The position numbers and the translations under genes were made by a program. A stretch of DNA of 64,000 nt. Source: Dehalococcoidia bacterium. Its GTDB lineage: Bacteria; Chloroflexota; Dehalococcoidia; Lucifugimonadales; JAGWBF01. The stretch covers positions 91,733 to 155,732 of the forward strand of contig JAGWBJ010000002.1 in NCBI GenBank assembly GCA_021295955.1. The letters are read 5' to 3'. Every line of letters starts with the position of its first letter. Position 1 is the stretch's first letter. The notes under the pieces are model-generated. The model saw nothing but the letters and a program-made list of their open reading frames with translations. It made no database searches and had not been told where the DNA came from. Shown one piece after another: positions 53,270-61,599 of this stretch.

Positions 53270-54043
53270 ATGAGCAACGGTCCGTCGCATTTCCAGGATC
53301 TGGTGGGGATAGTGGAGCGGTTGAGGTCTCCCGGAGGCTGCCCGTGGGACCTGGAGCAGACCCACGGGTCCCTGAAACGCCACCTTCTGGAGGAGGCCTA
53401 CGAGGTGATGGAAGCCATCGATGCCGGCGACCCATCCAGGCTCCAAGAGGAGTTGGGCGATCTCCTCGTCCAGGTAGTATTCCACGCTCAGATGGCCCGG
53501 GAAGCGCGGGACTTCGACGTGGAGGACGTGGTCTCCAAGGTGTCCGACAAGCTGGTCCGACGCCACCCTCACGTCTTCGCGGACTCCGCGGCCTCGGACG
53601 CCCGAGAGGTGGAGCTGAACTGGGAGCGGCTGAAGGAGGCGGAGAGGGGCCACAGGTCCCCGGTGGAGGGCATCCCCAGGGCGCTGCCCGCCCTCTCTCA
53701 TTCCCAGCTCATGCAGGACCGGGTGTCCAAGGCGGGCTTCGAGTGGGAGGACGTTTCGGGGGTGCTGGACAAGGTCGCCGAGGAGGCCGGCGAGCTGGTG
53801 CACGCTCCGACGGACGAGGAGCGGGCCAAGGAGTTCGGCGACCTCCTCTTCGTGATGGTCAATCTCGCCAGATGGCTGAACATCCAGGCCGAGGACGCGC
53901 TGCGGCAGGCCAACGACCGCTTTCGCGGACGGTACCTCACCATGGAGCGCCTGGCCTCGGACCGGGGCCTCGACTTCCACAACATGCCCATGGACGCCAA
54001 GGAAGAGCTCTGGCAGGAGGCGAAGGGGATAACCCGGACTTAG
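53270..54043 (+). CDS. mazG: Nucleoside triphosphate pyrophosphohydrolase MazG
   Basis: 257 residues with two MazG units. The first has GGCPWDLEQTHGSL, LLEEAYEVMEAI and EELGDLLVQVVFHA, the EExxE...ExxD metal motif. The second has KVAEEAGELVHA and KEFGDLLFVMVN. It hydrolyses (d)NTPs, including damaged ones, to NMP and PPi in the cytoplasm. It is convergent with the S49 peptidase gene (3-base gap). Confidence 0.95.
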   Translation: MSNGPSHFQDLVGIVERLRSPGGCPWDLEQTHGSLKRHLLEEAYEVMEAIDAGDPSRLQEELGDLLVQVVFHAQMAREARDFDVEDVVSKVSDKLVRRHPHVFADSAASDAREVELNWERLKEAERGHRSPVEGIPRALPALSHSQLMQDRVSKAGFEWEDVSGVLDKVAEEAGELVHAPTDEERAKEFGDLLFVMVNLARWLNIQAEDALRQANDRFRGRYLTMERLASDRGLDFHNMPMDAKEELWQEAKGITRT

Positions 54044-54046
54044 GCC

Positions 54047-54889
54047 CTAGCTCGCATCCCTGGGACCGCGGGAGGGCCCCGCGAAGGGAGTCGGCGCGAC
54101 GTAGTACAGCCCGCCGGCCATGAGACGCTCCAGCTCGGAGACCAGGCCTTCCCCGACCCCGGGGCCGCCGATGCGTCCGGTGAACCGCTCCAGGAGCCCA
54201 CGCCTCGGCCGGACCCACACCGGCCGGCGGCCCGTCCTTCCCATCTCCGCCGCCGTATTCAGGGCCGAGTCGAAGTCGCCCAGGTCGTCCACCAGCCCCC
54301 GCTCCAGGGCGCCCCGGCCGGTGAACACCTCTCCGGTGGCCAGCTCCCGGGCCCGTTCCGGCTCCATGCCCCGCTCCCGGGCCACCACGCCCACGAAGTT
54401 GTCGTATATCTCGCTGATAAGGCCGTCCAGCTTGCCTTCTTCCTCAGGGGTCGGGGCCCGCCAGAAGGCGCCCATGTCCTTGAGCCGTCCGCCCTTATGG
54501 ACGGAGAAGCTCACACCCAGCTTCTCCAGTAGCTGCTCCAGAACCGGTCTCAGGTAGATGACTCCGATGGACCCCACCAGCGAGGTGGGCAGGGCGACGA
54601 TCCGGCTGGCCCCGCAGGCGATGTAGTAGGCGCCCGAGGCCCCGGTCCCCCTGATGTAGGCCACCACGGGCTTCGCCTCCCTGACCCTCGCCAGGCTGCG
54701 ATAGAGGAGCTCGGACCCGCTGGCGGTGCCTCCCGGTGAGTCTATCTCGACCACGACGGACTTGAACCGCCGGTCGCGCCGCACGGCGTCCAGGATGCGG
54801 GAGTACACCGGCACGCGCAGTGCGCCGCCTATCATCCCGTACATCTCCACCACGCCGATGCCGGAGCGCCTCAAGAAACGCAGGGCCAT
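54047..54889 (-). CDS. S49-family peptidase (SppA-like, no visible membrane anchor)
   Basis: 280 residues. The nucleophile is Ser85 (GTGASGAYYIA) and the general base Lys137 (GRLKDMGAF), 52 residues apart as in Bacillus SppA. VVEIDSPGGTASGSE and PTSLVGSIGVIY are other family blocks. There is no N-terminal transmembrane helix, unlike most signal peptide peptidases, so it may act in the cytoplasm or attach through hydrophobic patches. The C-terminal tail is Pro/Gly-rich. It lies downstream of the TPP enzyme on the same strand. Confidence 0.85.
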   Translation of the reverse strand: MALRFLRRSGIGVVEMYGMIGGALRVPVYSRILDAVRRDRRFKSVVVEIDSPGGTASGSELLYRSLARVREAKPVVAYIRGTGASGAYYIACGASRIVALPTSLVGSIGVIYLRPVLEQLLEKLGVSFSVHKGGRLKDMGAFWRAPTPEEEGKLDGLISEIYDNFVGVVARERGMEPERARELATGEVFTGRGALERGLVDDLGDFDSALNTAAEMGRTGRRPVWVRPRRGLLERFTGRIGGPGVGEGLVSELERLMAGGLYYVAPTPFAGPSRGPRDAS

Positions 54890-54956
54890 GGCCTTCTCCC
54901 ACCAAGCTTGGTCCGTCTCTTCGCTGTGGCCGAGGGGGCAGCCCCTAACCTGGCTC

Positions 54957-56591
54957 TCAGGCCAGACCCCGAGGTGTGATCTGGAAGGGCGGGGTCAGCA
55001 CGGGCATGGGCACGTCGATGACCACGGGAGCGTCCGCCTTGAGGGCGTCCCGAAGGGCGCCGCCGAGCTCCGCCGGCCCGCCCAGCTTGACCCCGACGGC
55101 GCCGAAGGACTCGGCCATCCGCGCGAAGTCCGGGTTGTGAAAGCGTGTGCCGTGCTCCCTCCCCCCGAACCGGGTCTGCTGATCGGAGAGAGAGGCGCCG
55201 TAGGAGCCGTTGTTGAACACCAGGGACACCAGGTTCGCCCTCTCCTGGACGGCGGTGGTCAGGTCGGGCACCCCGTACATGAAGCCCCCGTCGCCGCAAA
55301 GGGCCACCACCTGCCGGTGCGGGTTGCCTATCTTTGCTCCGACGGCGGTGGGAAATGAGAAGCCCAGGGTGGCGAAGTAGGACGAGGTCAGGTAGGAGTG
55401 GGGCCTGAGCACCGGGAAGGCCAGGTAGCTCCAGTAGCCCACGTCGGTGGTGCCGGCCACCACGATGGCGTCGTCCTCCAGCTCCCGGCGCAGTGTCTCG
55501 ATGATCTCGACCTGAAGGGGGGCCATGCCCTCGATCTCCCGGTACGTGTCATCCTTTATGGCCGCCAGCTCGGCGGGAGACCATTCGCTGGAGCCGCCTT
55601 CCAGCTTCTGCAGGAGGGCGCGCAGACCGACCTTGGAGTCGGCGACTATCCCCACGCTGGTGGCGTGGTTGCGGCCCAGCTCTTCGGGGTCCGCGTCGAT
55701 GTGTATGAGCTTCTGGTGGGGCTGGAAGGCCCAGGACACCTTTGGCGTAAGGTGCAGCCGGCTTCCCACCGCCAGTATCACGTCGCACTGCGGCAGGGTC
55801 CTTTGGCCGGGCCCGTGCCCGGAGTAGAAGGTCCCCAGGGACAGGGGGCTCGTTTCGGGAATGATCCCCTTTCCCTGGTGCGTGGTGATCACCGGAGCGT
55901 TGAGGGCGTCGGCAAGCTCCGCGACCTCGTGGGAGGCGTCGCCGCGTATGGCGCCCCCGCCCGCCCAGATGAGGGGACGGCGGGCATTGGCCAGCAGGTC
56001 GGCGGCCTCCTGGATCTTCGAGGGGTCCGGGGGCTGCCCGGGGAACACCTCGGCCTCGGGCAGCTCGGCGTCGCCTTGGCGGGGGAGCACGTCCCAGGGG
56101 ACCTCCAGCTCCACGGGGCGAGGCCTGCCGGTACCCAGCCGACGCATGGCCTCGTGCACGCCCTCGGGAATGGCCTCGACGCTCATTATCCGACTGCACC
56201 ACTTGGTTATGGGCCGGAACACGTCCTGCAGGTCCTCCACCTCGTGGAGGGCGCCCCGCTCCTTGCCGAGGTTGTAGCTCTCGATCTGGCCGCAGATGAG
56301 CAGGACCGGCGAGGAGGTGGCGTAGGCCGTGCCCAGGCCGGCGGTGGCGTTGAGGGCGCCGGGGCCCGGCACCACCAGCCCCACGCCCACCTTTCCGGTG
56401 GTGCGGGCGTAGCCGTCGGCCATGAACGTCGTCGACTGCTCATGACGAACGGTGACCAGCCTGATGCCCGGCTCGTCGTGGAGGGCGTCGAAGGCATCCA
56501 TTATCTGGACCCCTGGAAGGGCGAAGACCACCTCGACGCCCTCCCTGGCCAGGGACCGCACCAGGGCCTGGGCTCCCGTCATGGATGCCAT
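54957..56591 (-). CDS. Thiamine pyrophosphate enzyme, acetolactate synthase / benzoylformate decarboxylase-like
   Basis: 544 residues in the order PYR domain, central domain, PP domain. The catalytic glutamate is in VTVRHEQSTTFMADGYAR. GPGALNATAGLGTAYATSSPVLLI and the TPP motif CGDGGFMYGVPDLTTAV...NLVSLVFNNGSYG are clear. A biosynthetic AHAS is unlikely because there is no small-subunit gene nearby and the neighbours are MaoC-like. A 2-oxoacid decarboxylase or oxalyl-CoA decarboxylase-like role is possible. Confidence 0.85.
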   Translation of the reverse strand: MASMTGAQALVRSLAREGVEVVFALPGVQIMDAFDALHDEPGIRLVTVRHEQSTTFMADGYARTTGKVGVGLVVPGPGALNATAGLGTAYATSSPVLLICGQIESYNLGKERGALHEVEDLQDVFRPITKWCSRIMSVEAIPEGVHEAMRRLGTGRPRPVELEVPWDVLPRQGDAELPEAEVFPGQPPDPSKIQEAADLLANARRPLIWAGGGAIRGDASHEVAELADALNAPVITTHQGKGIIPETSPLSLGTFYSGHGPGQRTLPQCDVILAVGSRLHLTPKVSWAFQPHQKLIHIDADPEELGRNHATSVGIVADSKVGLRALLQKLEGGSSEWSPAELAAIKDDTYREIEGMAPLQVEIIETLRRELEDDAIVVAGTTDVGYWSYLAFPVLRPHSYLTSSYFATLGFSFPTAVGAKIGNPHRQVVALCGDGGFMYGVPDLTTAVQERANLVSLVFNNGSYGASLSDQQTRFGGREHGTRFHNPDFARMAESFGAVGVKLGGPAELGGALRDALKADAPVVIDVPMPVLTPPFQITPRGLA

Positions 56592-56630
56592 CGGAAACCT
56601 CTCCCGTCTAGCTATGGGACCGAGGCCGGG

Positions 56631-56900
56631 CTAGAGCTTCCACACACGGCCGACCTGTTGGACCATGTCGACCCTGTAGATGGCATCGTAGCCCCAGCCC
56701 GCCTGGGCGATCCACTCTTCGAAGTGGGCCTGCTCCTGACACTCGCATTCGGAAACGAGCTTGCCCTCTTCCAGATTGCAGTACACCTTGAGGATGGTCG
56801 TGCGACGGTCGGGACGCCACTTGCTCACGTGGGCGACGGCATCCTGGAACTGCTCTTGGGTGATGCCCGGCACGCTGTGTATCGCCATGAACCTGGGCAT
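56631..56900 (-). CDS. Small protein of about 89 residues, possibly ferredoxin-like fold (DUF4242-like)
   Basis: Begins MPRFMAIHSVPGITQEQFQDAV and has KVYCNLEEGKLVSECECQEQAHFEEW, which gives a beta-alpha-beta pattern with a small cysteine group (Cys-x-Cys). It resembles small nickel-binding or stress-response ferredoxin-like proteins, but I am not sure of the family. The gene lies between the MaoC-like genes and the TPP enzyme, in the same direction. Confidence 0.55.
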   Translation of the reverse strand: MPRFMAIHSVPGITQEQFQDAVAHVSKWRPDRRTTILKVYCNLEEGKLVSECECQEQAHFEEWIAQAGWGYDAIYRVDMVQQVGRVWKL

Positions 56901-56987
56901 GGGCCCTCCTTACGGCCACGGAGACGCCGATGCCCCCTGCTTCGCGCTCTCTCCGCGGCTCCGTGTCTCTGTGCGGCGGCTCCCCGG

Positions 56988-57542
56988 TCAGTCCCGGGGC
57001 GGGACGAAGGGGTAGGGGACCGGACGGCCGCCCCGGATGGGCAGGACCACGGTGGCGGTGCCGGGCATGCTCTCGGTCCCCAGGTGGGTCTTCATCCCGA
57101 TCTCCAGTTCCACCAAGCCCAGGCCGTCCCTCTCTCGCTTCTCGGTGACCCTTCCCCACATGATGAGGACGTCCCCCGGGACCAGCATCGCCCGGTGCTG
57201 AAAGGACGCCTTCCACGGCCAGCCGTTGGGCAGGGTCCAGTCCTTCAGGTACTGGGGCACCACGCTCTGCTTCCACGATCCCTGCACCAGGACGCTGGGC
57301 AGCTTGTCGTGGTTGGTGGCGAAGTCCAGGTCGTAGTGGATCCGGTGCCAGTTCTCGATGCCGGCGCTCCACCTGAACAGGTGGGTCGGGGTGGGCTGGT
57401 AGATGTATTTCGGCAGCTCCATCCCCTCGTGGACGTCGTCGAAATACCTCTGGACGGGATCGCGCAGGTCGTCGGCCGAGGGCCTCTCGTCGTGCCGCAG
57501 TATCTCCTCGGGGGGAAGTTTGAGCAGGGCTTCCAGGTCCAT
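56988..57542 (-). CDS. MaoC/hotdog-fold dehydratase-like protein (C-half type)
   Basis: 184 residues from ATG 57542 (GGAGG five bases upstream). FRWSAGIENWHRIHYDLDFA contains the R-hydratase 2-like His/Asp pattern. LPSVLVQGSWKQSVVPQYL follows. Hotdog proteins of this type hydrate enoyl-CoA or act as pairs. The partner with an N-terminal FAS1-like domain is the next gene upstream, so the two probably form one heterodimeric hydratase. Its substrate is unknown. Confidence 0.75.
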   Translation of the reverse strand: MDLEALLKLPPEEILRHDERPSADDLRDPVQRYFDDVHEGMELPKYIYQPTPTHLFRWSAGIENWHRIHYDLDFATNHDKLPSVLVQGSWKQSVVPQYLKDWTLPNGWPWKASFQHRAMLVPGDVLIMWGRVTEKRERDGLGLVELEIGMKTHLGTESMPGTATVVLPIRGGRPVPYPFVPPRD

Positions 57543-57596
57543 GCTCACCTCCTGGCTTCTGGTACGGATACCCTTCCGCCTGCCCTACCGCCTGCC

Positions 57597-58148
57597 CTAC
57601 CGCCTGATAGAGGCGGCCCGGGTGATGCAGAGGACCTCACCCTTCTGGTTGCGGAATACGGTCTCCCTGGCCACTATCAGAAAGGAGCTCCCATCCCGCC
57701 CCTGTCGCTCGGTGATGCTGGAGTACTTGTTCTGGAAGTACACCTTGTCACCTATGCTGGGGTACTTGTACAGCTCCAGCTCGTTGCCCGCGTTCAGCGT
57801 GCGGACCAGATCCGTGGGGATGGGGGGCAGCTCGCCCTGCCTGCGGACTCCCTCGATGCCGTCGGACTCGGGGTTGTCCCGGAACGCCGCCGTCACCGGG
57901 TCCCCCTCGGCCGGAGACAACCGCCCGGGCATGTAGCTCACCATTATCGGAGGGGTGATGATCTCGCCGTAGCGGGTGGTCGAGGCGAATTCGTCGTCCC
58001 AGTACCTGGGGTCGGGGTCCATGACGGCCTGGGTGAACCGCCTGAGGTACTCCTTGTCCACCACGCCCCAGCACTCGACCACCTCGCCCTCGACCCCGAT
58101 CATGGCCTCTACCTCGGGGGTGAGGGCCTCCTTCACCTCCGACGCCAT
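57597..58148 (-). CDS. MaoC-like / FAS1-like dehydratase-domain protein
   Basis: 183 residues from ATG 58148 (GGAGG eight bases upstream). RRFTQAVMDPDPRYWDDEFA and TRYGEIITPPIMVSYM are the dehydratase-type blocks (the N-terminal half of a split hotdog pair). GDKVYFQNKYSSITERQGRDG follows. It pairs with the downstream gene at 56988-57542. The promoter (58217-58245) is clear, so the unit is: this gene, its partner, the 89-residue protein, the TPP enzyme and perhaps the S49 peptidase. Confidence 0.78.
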   Translation of the reverse strand: MASEVKEALTPEVEAMIGVEGEVVECWGVVDKEYLRRFTQAVMDPDPRYWDDEFASTTRYGEIITPPIMVSYMPGRLSPAEGDPVTAAFRDNPESDGIEGVRRQGELPPIPTDLVRTLNAGNELELYKYPSIGDKVYFQNKYSSITERQGRDGSSFLIVARETVFRNQKGEVLCITRAASIRR

Positions 58149-58216
58149 GGGCATCACCTCCTGCCGTACCGCCCCGGCGATGGGCGGCCAGGGTCCCGGC
58201 GGCTCGCTTCAGCCGG

Positions 58217-58245
58217 ATACTACCCTACGACCGTGGCGCCGTCAA
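58217..58245 (-). promoter_or_regulatory. Promoter of the MaoC-like / TPP enzyme operon
   Basis: Minus strand: TTGACG (58245-58240), 17 bases, TAGTAT (58222-58217). Confidence 0.7.
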
Positions 58246-58261
58246 TAGCCTTGGGCAGGCC

Positions 58262-58290
58262 TTGTCTATCCCGTGGCGGTGGGGCATAAT
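58262..58290 (+). promoter_or_regulatory. tRNA-Pro promoter
   Basis: TTGTCT (58262-58267), 17 bases, CATAAT (58285-58290), nine bases before the tRNA. Confidence 0.65.
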
Positions 58291-58298
58291 GTAACCTG

Positions 58299-58371
58299 CG
58301 GGGTGTAGCGCAGCGGCTAGCGCGCCACGTTCGGGACGTGGAGGTCGGTGGTTCGAATCCACTCACCCCGA
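58299..58371 (+). tRNA. tRNA-Pro (CGG)
   Basis: Acceptor CGGGGTG/CACCCCG, anticodon loop TTCGGGA (anticodon CGG, reads CCG) and T-arm GGTTCGAATC. CCA is encoded (58372-58374). Confidence 0.93.
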
Positions 58372-58425
58372 CCAATCTTCGTCTGGACTGTGATTCGTGG
58401 GATGGACCGGATTATCTTGATTCGG

Positions 58426-59892
58426 TCAGGCCCCCGGTCCGTTCAGGACCTCGGTCGGGGTCTTGCGGTCGCCTATGAGCCGGCCGTGCTTCTTGTCGTC
58501 CACCAGGGTGCCGTTCTCGACGATGACCCTTCCCCGCAAGACCGTCGTAACGGGCCACCCCTTCAGCTCCCAGCCGTCCCACACACTGTAGTCGGTGCCA
58601 TGGAGCTCGGACAGGCGTAGCTTTCGGTCGGGCCGGGCGTCGATCAGGGCGATGTCGGCGTCGCTGCCCGGCGCGATGGCGCCCTTCCGGGGGTACATTC
58701 CCAGGATCCGGGCGGCGTTGGCCGACGTGACGTCGACGAACCGCTGCAGGGACATTCCACGGTTGGCCACCCCCTCGGTGTAGGTGATGCCCATCCGCTC
58801 CTCGATGGCCGCGTTCCCGCCCACCGTATCCTCGATGGTCTTGCCCGAGAGCTTGACATCCCGGGAGCACCACAACACGTCGGTGGCCATGGTGGAGATG
58901 GCCCCATCCATCAGTCCCTGCCAAAGGGCGTCCGCGTCCTTCCGGTACTTCAGGCCCGGATAGGTGTGGTACAGGGGGCCGTCGGGCTGCCTGTATTTCT
59001 GGGAGGTGAAGGTCGCGTAGTGGTGGAGGGTCTCGCCGTAGACGGGTAGCCCCCTGCTCCTGCTGGCGGCTATGGCGTCCACACCCTCGGCCGCGCTCAC
59101 GTGCATCATGTAAACGGCCGCCCCGGTCCACTCGGCCAGCCGCACCACTCGTCGGAAGGACAGGTCCTCCGACAGGTTGGAGTGGGCTTCGTGGAGGAAC
59201 TCGGTCTCTATCCGCTCCTCCCGGTGCAGCCTCTCGCTTTCGTACATCACCACGTCCTCGTCCTCGGCGTGCACCGCCAGCACGCCCCCCGCCGAGGCGA
59301 CCCGCTCCATGATGGCGGAGATGTGCCCGAAGTCCACCATCTGCTTGGGCCGCGTGGCCGTGGTGTTGGACGTCCAGACCTTGATGGTGTTGAAGCCGCC
59401 CTGGATCAGCTCCGGCACCTGATCCACGACCCGATGAGGCAGGTCCACCCCCCGCTCGGGCGTGGCCCCTTCGGTCCCCCAGCCCACCAGGATGCAGTGA
59501 AACGTGTAGTCGGCGTAGCTGTTGCCCCTGAAGGTGGCGTCCTTCTCCTCCATGGTGCGGAACAGGTCTATGCCGGGCCTCCAATTGGCGAAGTCGACCA
59601 CGGTGGTGGTGCCACCGAACACGGCGGCCCGGGAGATCTCTTCGGCGCTGCCGGAGCGGAGGCCAGCGGCCCGGGCCCCCGGGTAGGGCAGCCTGAACCC
59701 GGCGTGGGCATGGGGCTCTATGCCGCCGGGCACGACTATCTTCTCCGAGGCGTCCAGGACCCGCGCCGCCTCCGCGGTGAGGGTCCCGGGATGGGCCACC
59801 GCGGTGATCACACCGTCCTGGACGGCGACGTCCCAGGTCCCCACGCCCCACGGCGCCACCACCGTCCCGCCCTGGATCATCAAGTCTAACAT
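58426..59892 (-). CDS. Hydantoinase / dihydropyrimidinase-like amidohydrolase (second type)
   Basis: 488 residues from ATG 59892. The frame is open to 60042, but that N-terminus is a GN/E-rich repeat-like stretch. The metal ligands are EPHAHAGF (two His), the Lys in NTIKVWTSN, VHAEDEDV, MMHVSAAEG and the Asp in MATDVLWC. It differs markedly from the enzyme at 28516 (for example YGETLHHYATF and a W/S-rich metal-site region), so the substrate may be another cyclic amide, such as allantoin-like or aromatic hydantoins. No Shine-Dalgarno is seen, and TATCTT lies 13 bases upstream. Confidence 0.8.
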   Translation of the reverse strand: MLDLMIQGGTVVAPWGVGTWDVAVQDGVITAVAHPGTLTAEAARVLDASEKIVVPGGIEPHAHAGFRLPYPGARAAGLRSGSAEEISRAAVFGGTTTVVDFANWRPGIDLFRTMEEKDATFRGNSYADYTFHCILVGWGTEGATPERGVDLPHRVVDQVPELIQGGFNTIKVWTSNTTATRPKQMVDFGHISAIMERVASAGGVLAVHAEDEDVVMYESERLHREERIETEFLHEAHSNLSEDLSFRRVVRLAEWTGAAVYMMHVSAAEGVDAIAASRSRGLPVYGETLHHYATFTSQKYRQPDGPLYHTYPGLKYRKDADALWQGLMDGAISTMATDVLWCSRDVKLSGKTIEDTVGGNAAIEERMGITYTEGVANRGMSLQRFVDVTSANAARILGMYPRKGAIAPGSDADIALIDARPDRKLRLSELHGTDYSVWDGWELKGWPVTTVLRGRVIVENGTLVDDKKHGRLIGDRKTPTEVLNGPGA

Positions 59893-60057
59893 GGCTTGAT
59901 CAAGAAGATACCACAAGGTACCGGTCGGGGCGACCCCCCATTCTGTCCGGCCCCCATTCTCTTCGGCCCCGTTGCCTCCGGCCTCGTTCCCTCCCGCCAA
60001 ATCTCTCCGGTATGAACACTCTTTCGGCCCTTTCCGTATCATCCTAATGACCCCTAC

Positions 60058-60086
60058 TTGACAACCCCTTGCTCTCGTGGTCTTAT
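60058..60086 (+). promoter_or_regulatory. Promoter of the liv-type operon, likely leaderless
   Basis: TTGACA (60058-60063), 17 bases, TCTTAT (60081-60086). TATACG at 60084-60089 (20-base spacer) is an alternative -10. livG ATG 60096 follows the TCTTAT box by 10 bases, with no Shine-Dalgarno. Confidence 0.6.
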
Positions 60087-60095
60087 ACGGTGGTT

Positions 60096-60875
60096 ATGAG
60101 TTCCCAGGCACCACCAGCCATGCTCCGGGTCCAGGGGGTGAGCAAGCACTTCGGCGGCCTCCACGCCGTCGAGAAGGCGAGCTTCGACGTGCCCCAAGGC
60201 CTCATCACATCCATGATCGGCCCCAACGGCGCGGGGAAGACCACCCTCTTCAACGTCATCTCCGGCCTCCTGCCCCAGACCGAGGGACGGATAACCTTCA
60301 AGGGCACAGATATCACCGGCTGGCCCCCCCACCGGATAGTCGCCGCCGGTATGGGAAGGACCTTCCAGAGCCTGGAGTACTTCGACAACCTGAACGTGGT
60401 GGAGAACGTCATAGCGTCGCGGTTCTGCCGTACCGGCTCCTCCTTACTGGAGTCGATCCTGGGCCTGCCCCGGGACTGGAGGGAACGGAGGAACAACAGG
60501 CAGGTGGCCGAGGAGCTGCTGGAGTGGGTCGGCCTGCAGGACCGCATGTACTTCATGCCCACCGAGCTGTCCTACGGCATGCAGCGTCGCCTGGAGGTCG
60601 CCAGGGCGCTGGCCACCGAGCCCGACATGATGATGATGGACGAGCCGACGGCGGGTCTCACCCAGAGCATCGTCGAGGGGCTCATGGAGCTGATAGGCCG
60701 GCTGAAGGAGATGGGCAAGACCATCTTCCTGATAGAGCACAACATGAACGTGGTGATGTCCATCTCCGACAAGGTCGTGGTCATGAACTTCGGAGAGATG
60801 TTGGCCGAAGGGTCTCCGGCCGAGGTGCAGGCCAACCCGGAGGTGGTGGACGCCTATCTTGGGGTAAGGGTTTGA
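60096..60875 (+). CDS. livG: Branched-chain amino acid-type ABC transporter ATPase LivG
   Basis: 259 residues. Walker A is GPNGAGKTT, the Q-loop-associated GMGRTFQ, Walker B MMMMDEPTAGL and the H-loop FLIEHNM. The signature is LSYGMQRR; most LivG have LSYGQQRR, so one residue differs. It is the first gene of livG-livF-livH-livM-livK. The transported substrate may be amino acids, amides or urea-like compounds; the family does not say. Confidence 0.93.
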   Translation: MSSQAPPAMLRVQGVSKHFGGLHAVEKASFDVPQGLITSMIGPNGAGKTTLFNVISGLLPQTEGRITFKGTDITGWPPHRIVAAGMGRTFQSLEYFDNLNVVENVIASRFCRTGSSLLESILGLPRDWRERRNNRQVAEELLEWVGLQDRMYFMPTELSYGMQRRLEVARALATEPDMMMMDEPTAGLTQSIVEGLMELIGRLKEMGKTIFLIEHNMNVVMSISDKVVVMNFGEMLAEGSPAEVQANPEVVDAYLGVRV

Positions 60876-61597
60876 AGTCCGTCCTCAAGGTCAGGGACCT
60901 GCAGGTGTCCTACGGTCTGGTACAGGCTGTCAGGGGGGTGGACTTCCAGGTCCGGGAAAACGAGATCTGCGCCGTCCTGGGCGTCAACGGCGCCGGGAAG
61001 TCCAGCATCATCAAGGCCGTCCTTGGCCTGATCCGGTCGCAGGCCGGGACCGTCCAGTTCCCCGAAGGGACCGATATACGGGGCATGCCTCCCCACCGGA
61101 TAAACAGGGCCGGCATCGCCTGGCTGCCCCAGGGCGGGCAGATATTCTCCACCCTGACGGTCCACGAGAACCTGCTGATGGGCGCCTTCGGCCGGGAGAA
61201 GACCAAGGAGACCCTGGAGCGCATGGACGGAATCCTGGAGCGGTTCCCCATCCTCCAGGAGCGGTCGACCCAGGTAGCCGGGTCGCTCAGCGGCGGAGAG
61301 CAGCAGCAGCTCGCCTTCGGCCGGGCGCTGATATCGGACCCCAAGCTCCTCATCCTGGACGAGCCGTCACTGGGCCTGGCCCCCCGCATCGTGCAACGCA
61401 CCTTCCAGCTTGTTAGCGACCTGCGCTCCGAGGGGCTGAGCATTCTCCTGGTGGAGCAGAACGCCAGGGAGGCCCTGAAAGTAGCCGACTACGCCTACCT
61501 CCTGGAGGTCGGACAGGTCGCCGGGGAGGGCACGGCCTCGGAGATCGAGTCCAGCGAAGAGGTCCAGCGGGTGTATCTGGGAGCGGAAGCCGTCTAG
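60872..61597 (+). CDS. livF: Branched-chain amino acid-type ABC transporter ATPase LivF
   Basis: 241 residues. Walker A is GVNGAGKSS, the signature LSGGEQQQLAFGRAL, Walker B LLILDEPSLGLAP and the H-loop LVEQNA. It starts at TTG 60872, which overlaps the livG stop by four bases (TTGA), so translation is coupled. It pairs with LivG on the cytoplasmic side. Confidence 0.93.
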   Translation: MKSVLKVRDLQVSYGLVQAVRGVDFQVRENEICAVLGVNGAGKSSIIKAVLGLIRSQAGTVQFPEGTDIRGMPPHRINRAGIAWLPQGGQIFSTLTVHENLLMGAFGREKTKETLERMDGILERFPILQERSTQVAGSLSGGEQQQLAFGRALISDPKLLILDEPSLGLAPRIVQRTFQLVSDLRSEGLSILLVEQNAREALKVADYAYLLEVGQVAGEGTASEIESSEEVQRVYLGAEAV

Positions 61598-61599
61598 CG

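Noticed and set aside
55398..58289. Very long open frame (963 codons) on the plus strand
   Set aside because: It runs antisense to the TPP enzyme, the 89-residue gene and both MaoC-like genes, which have clear motifs and start sites. It has no recognisable domain and is a GC-rich shadow.
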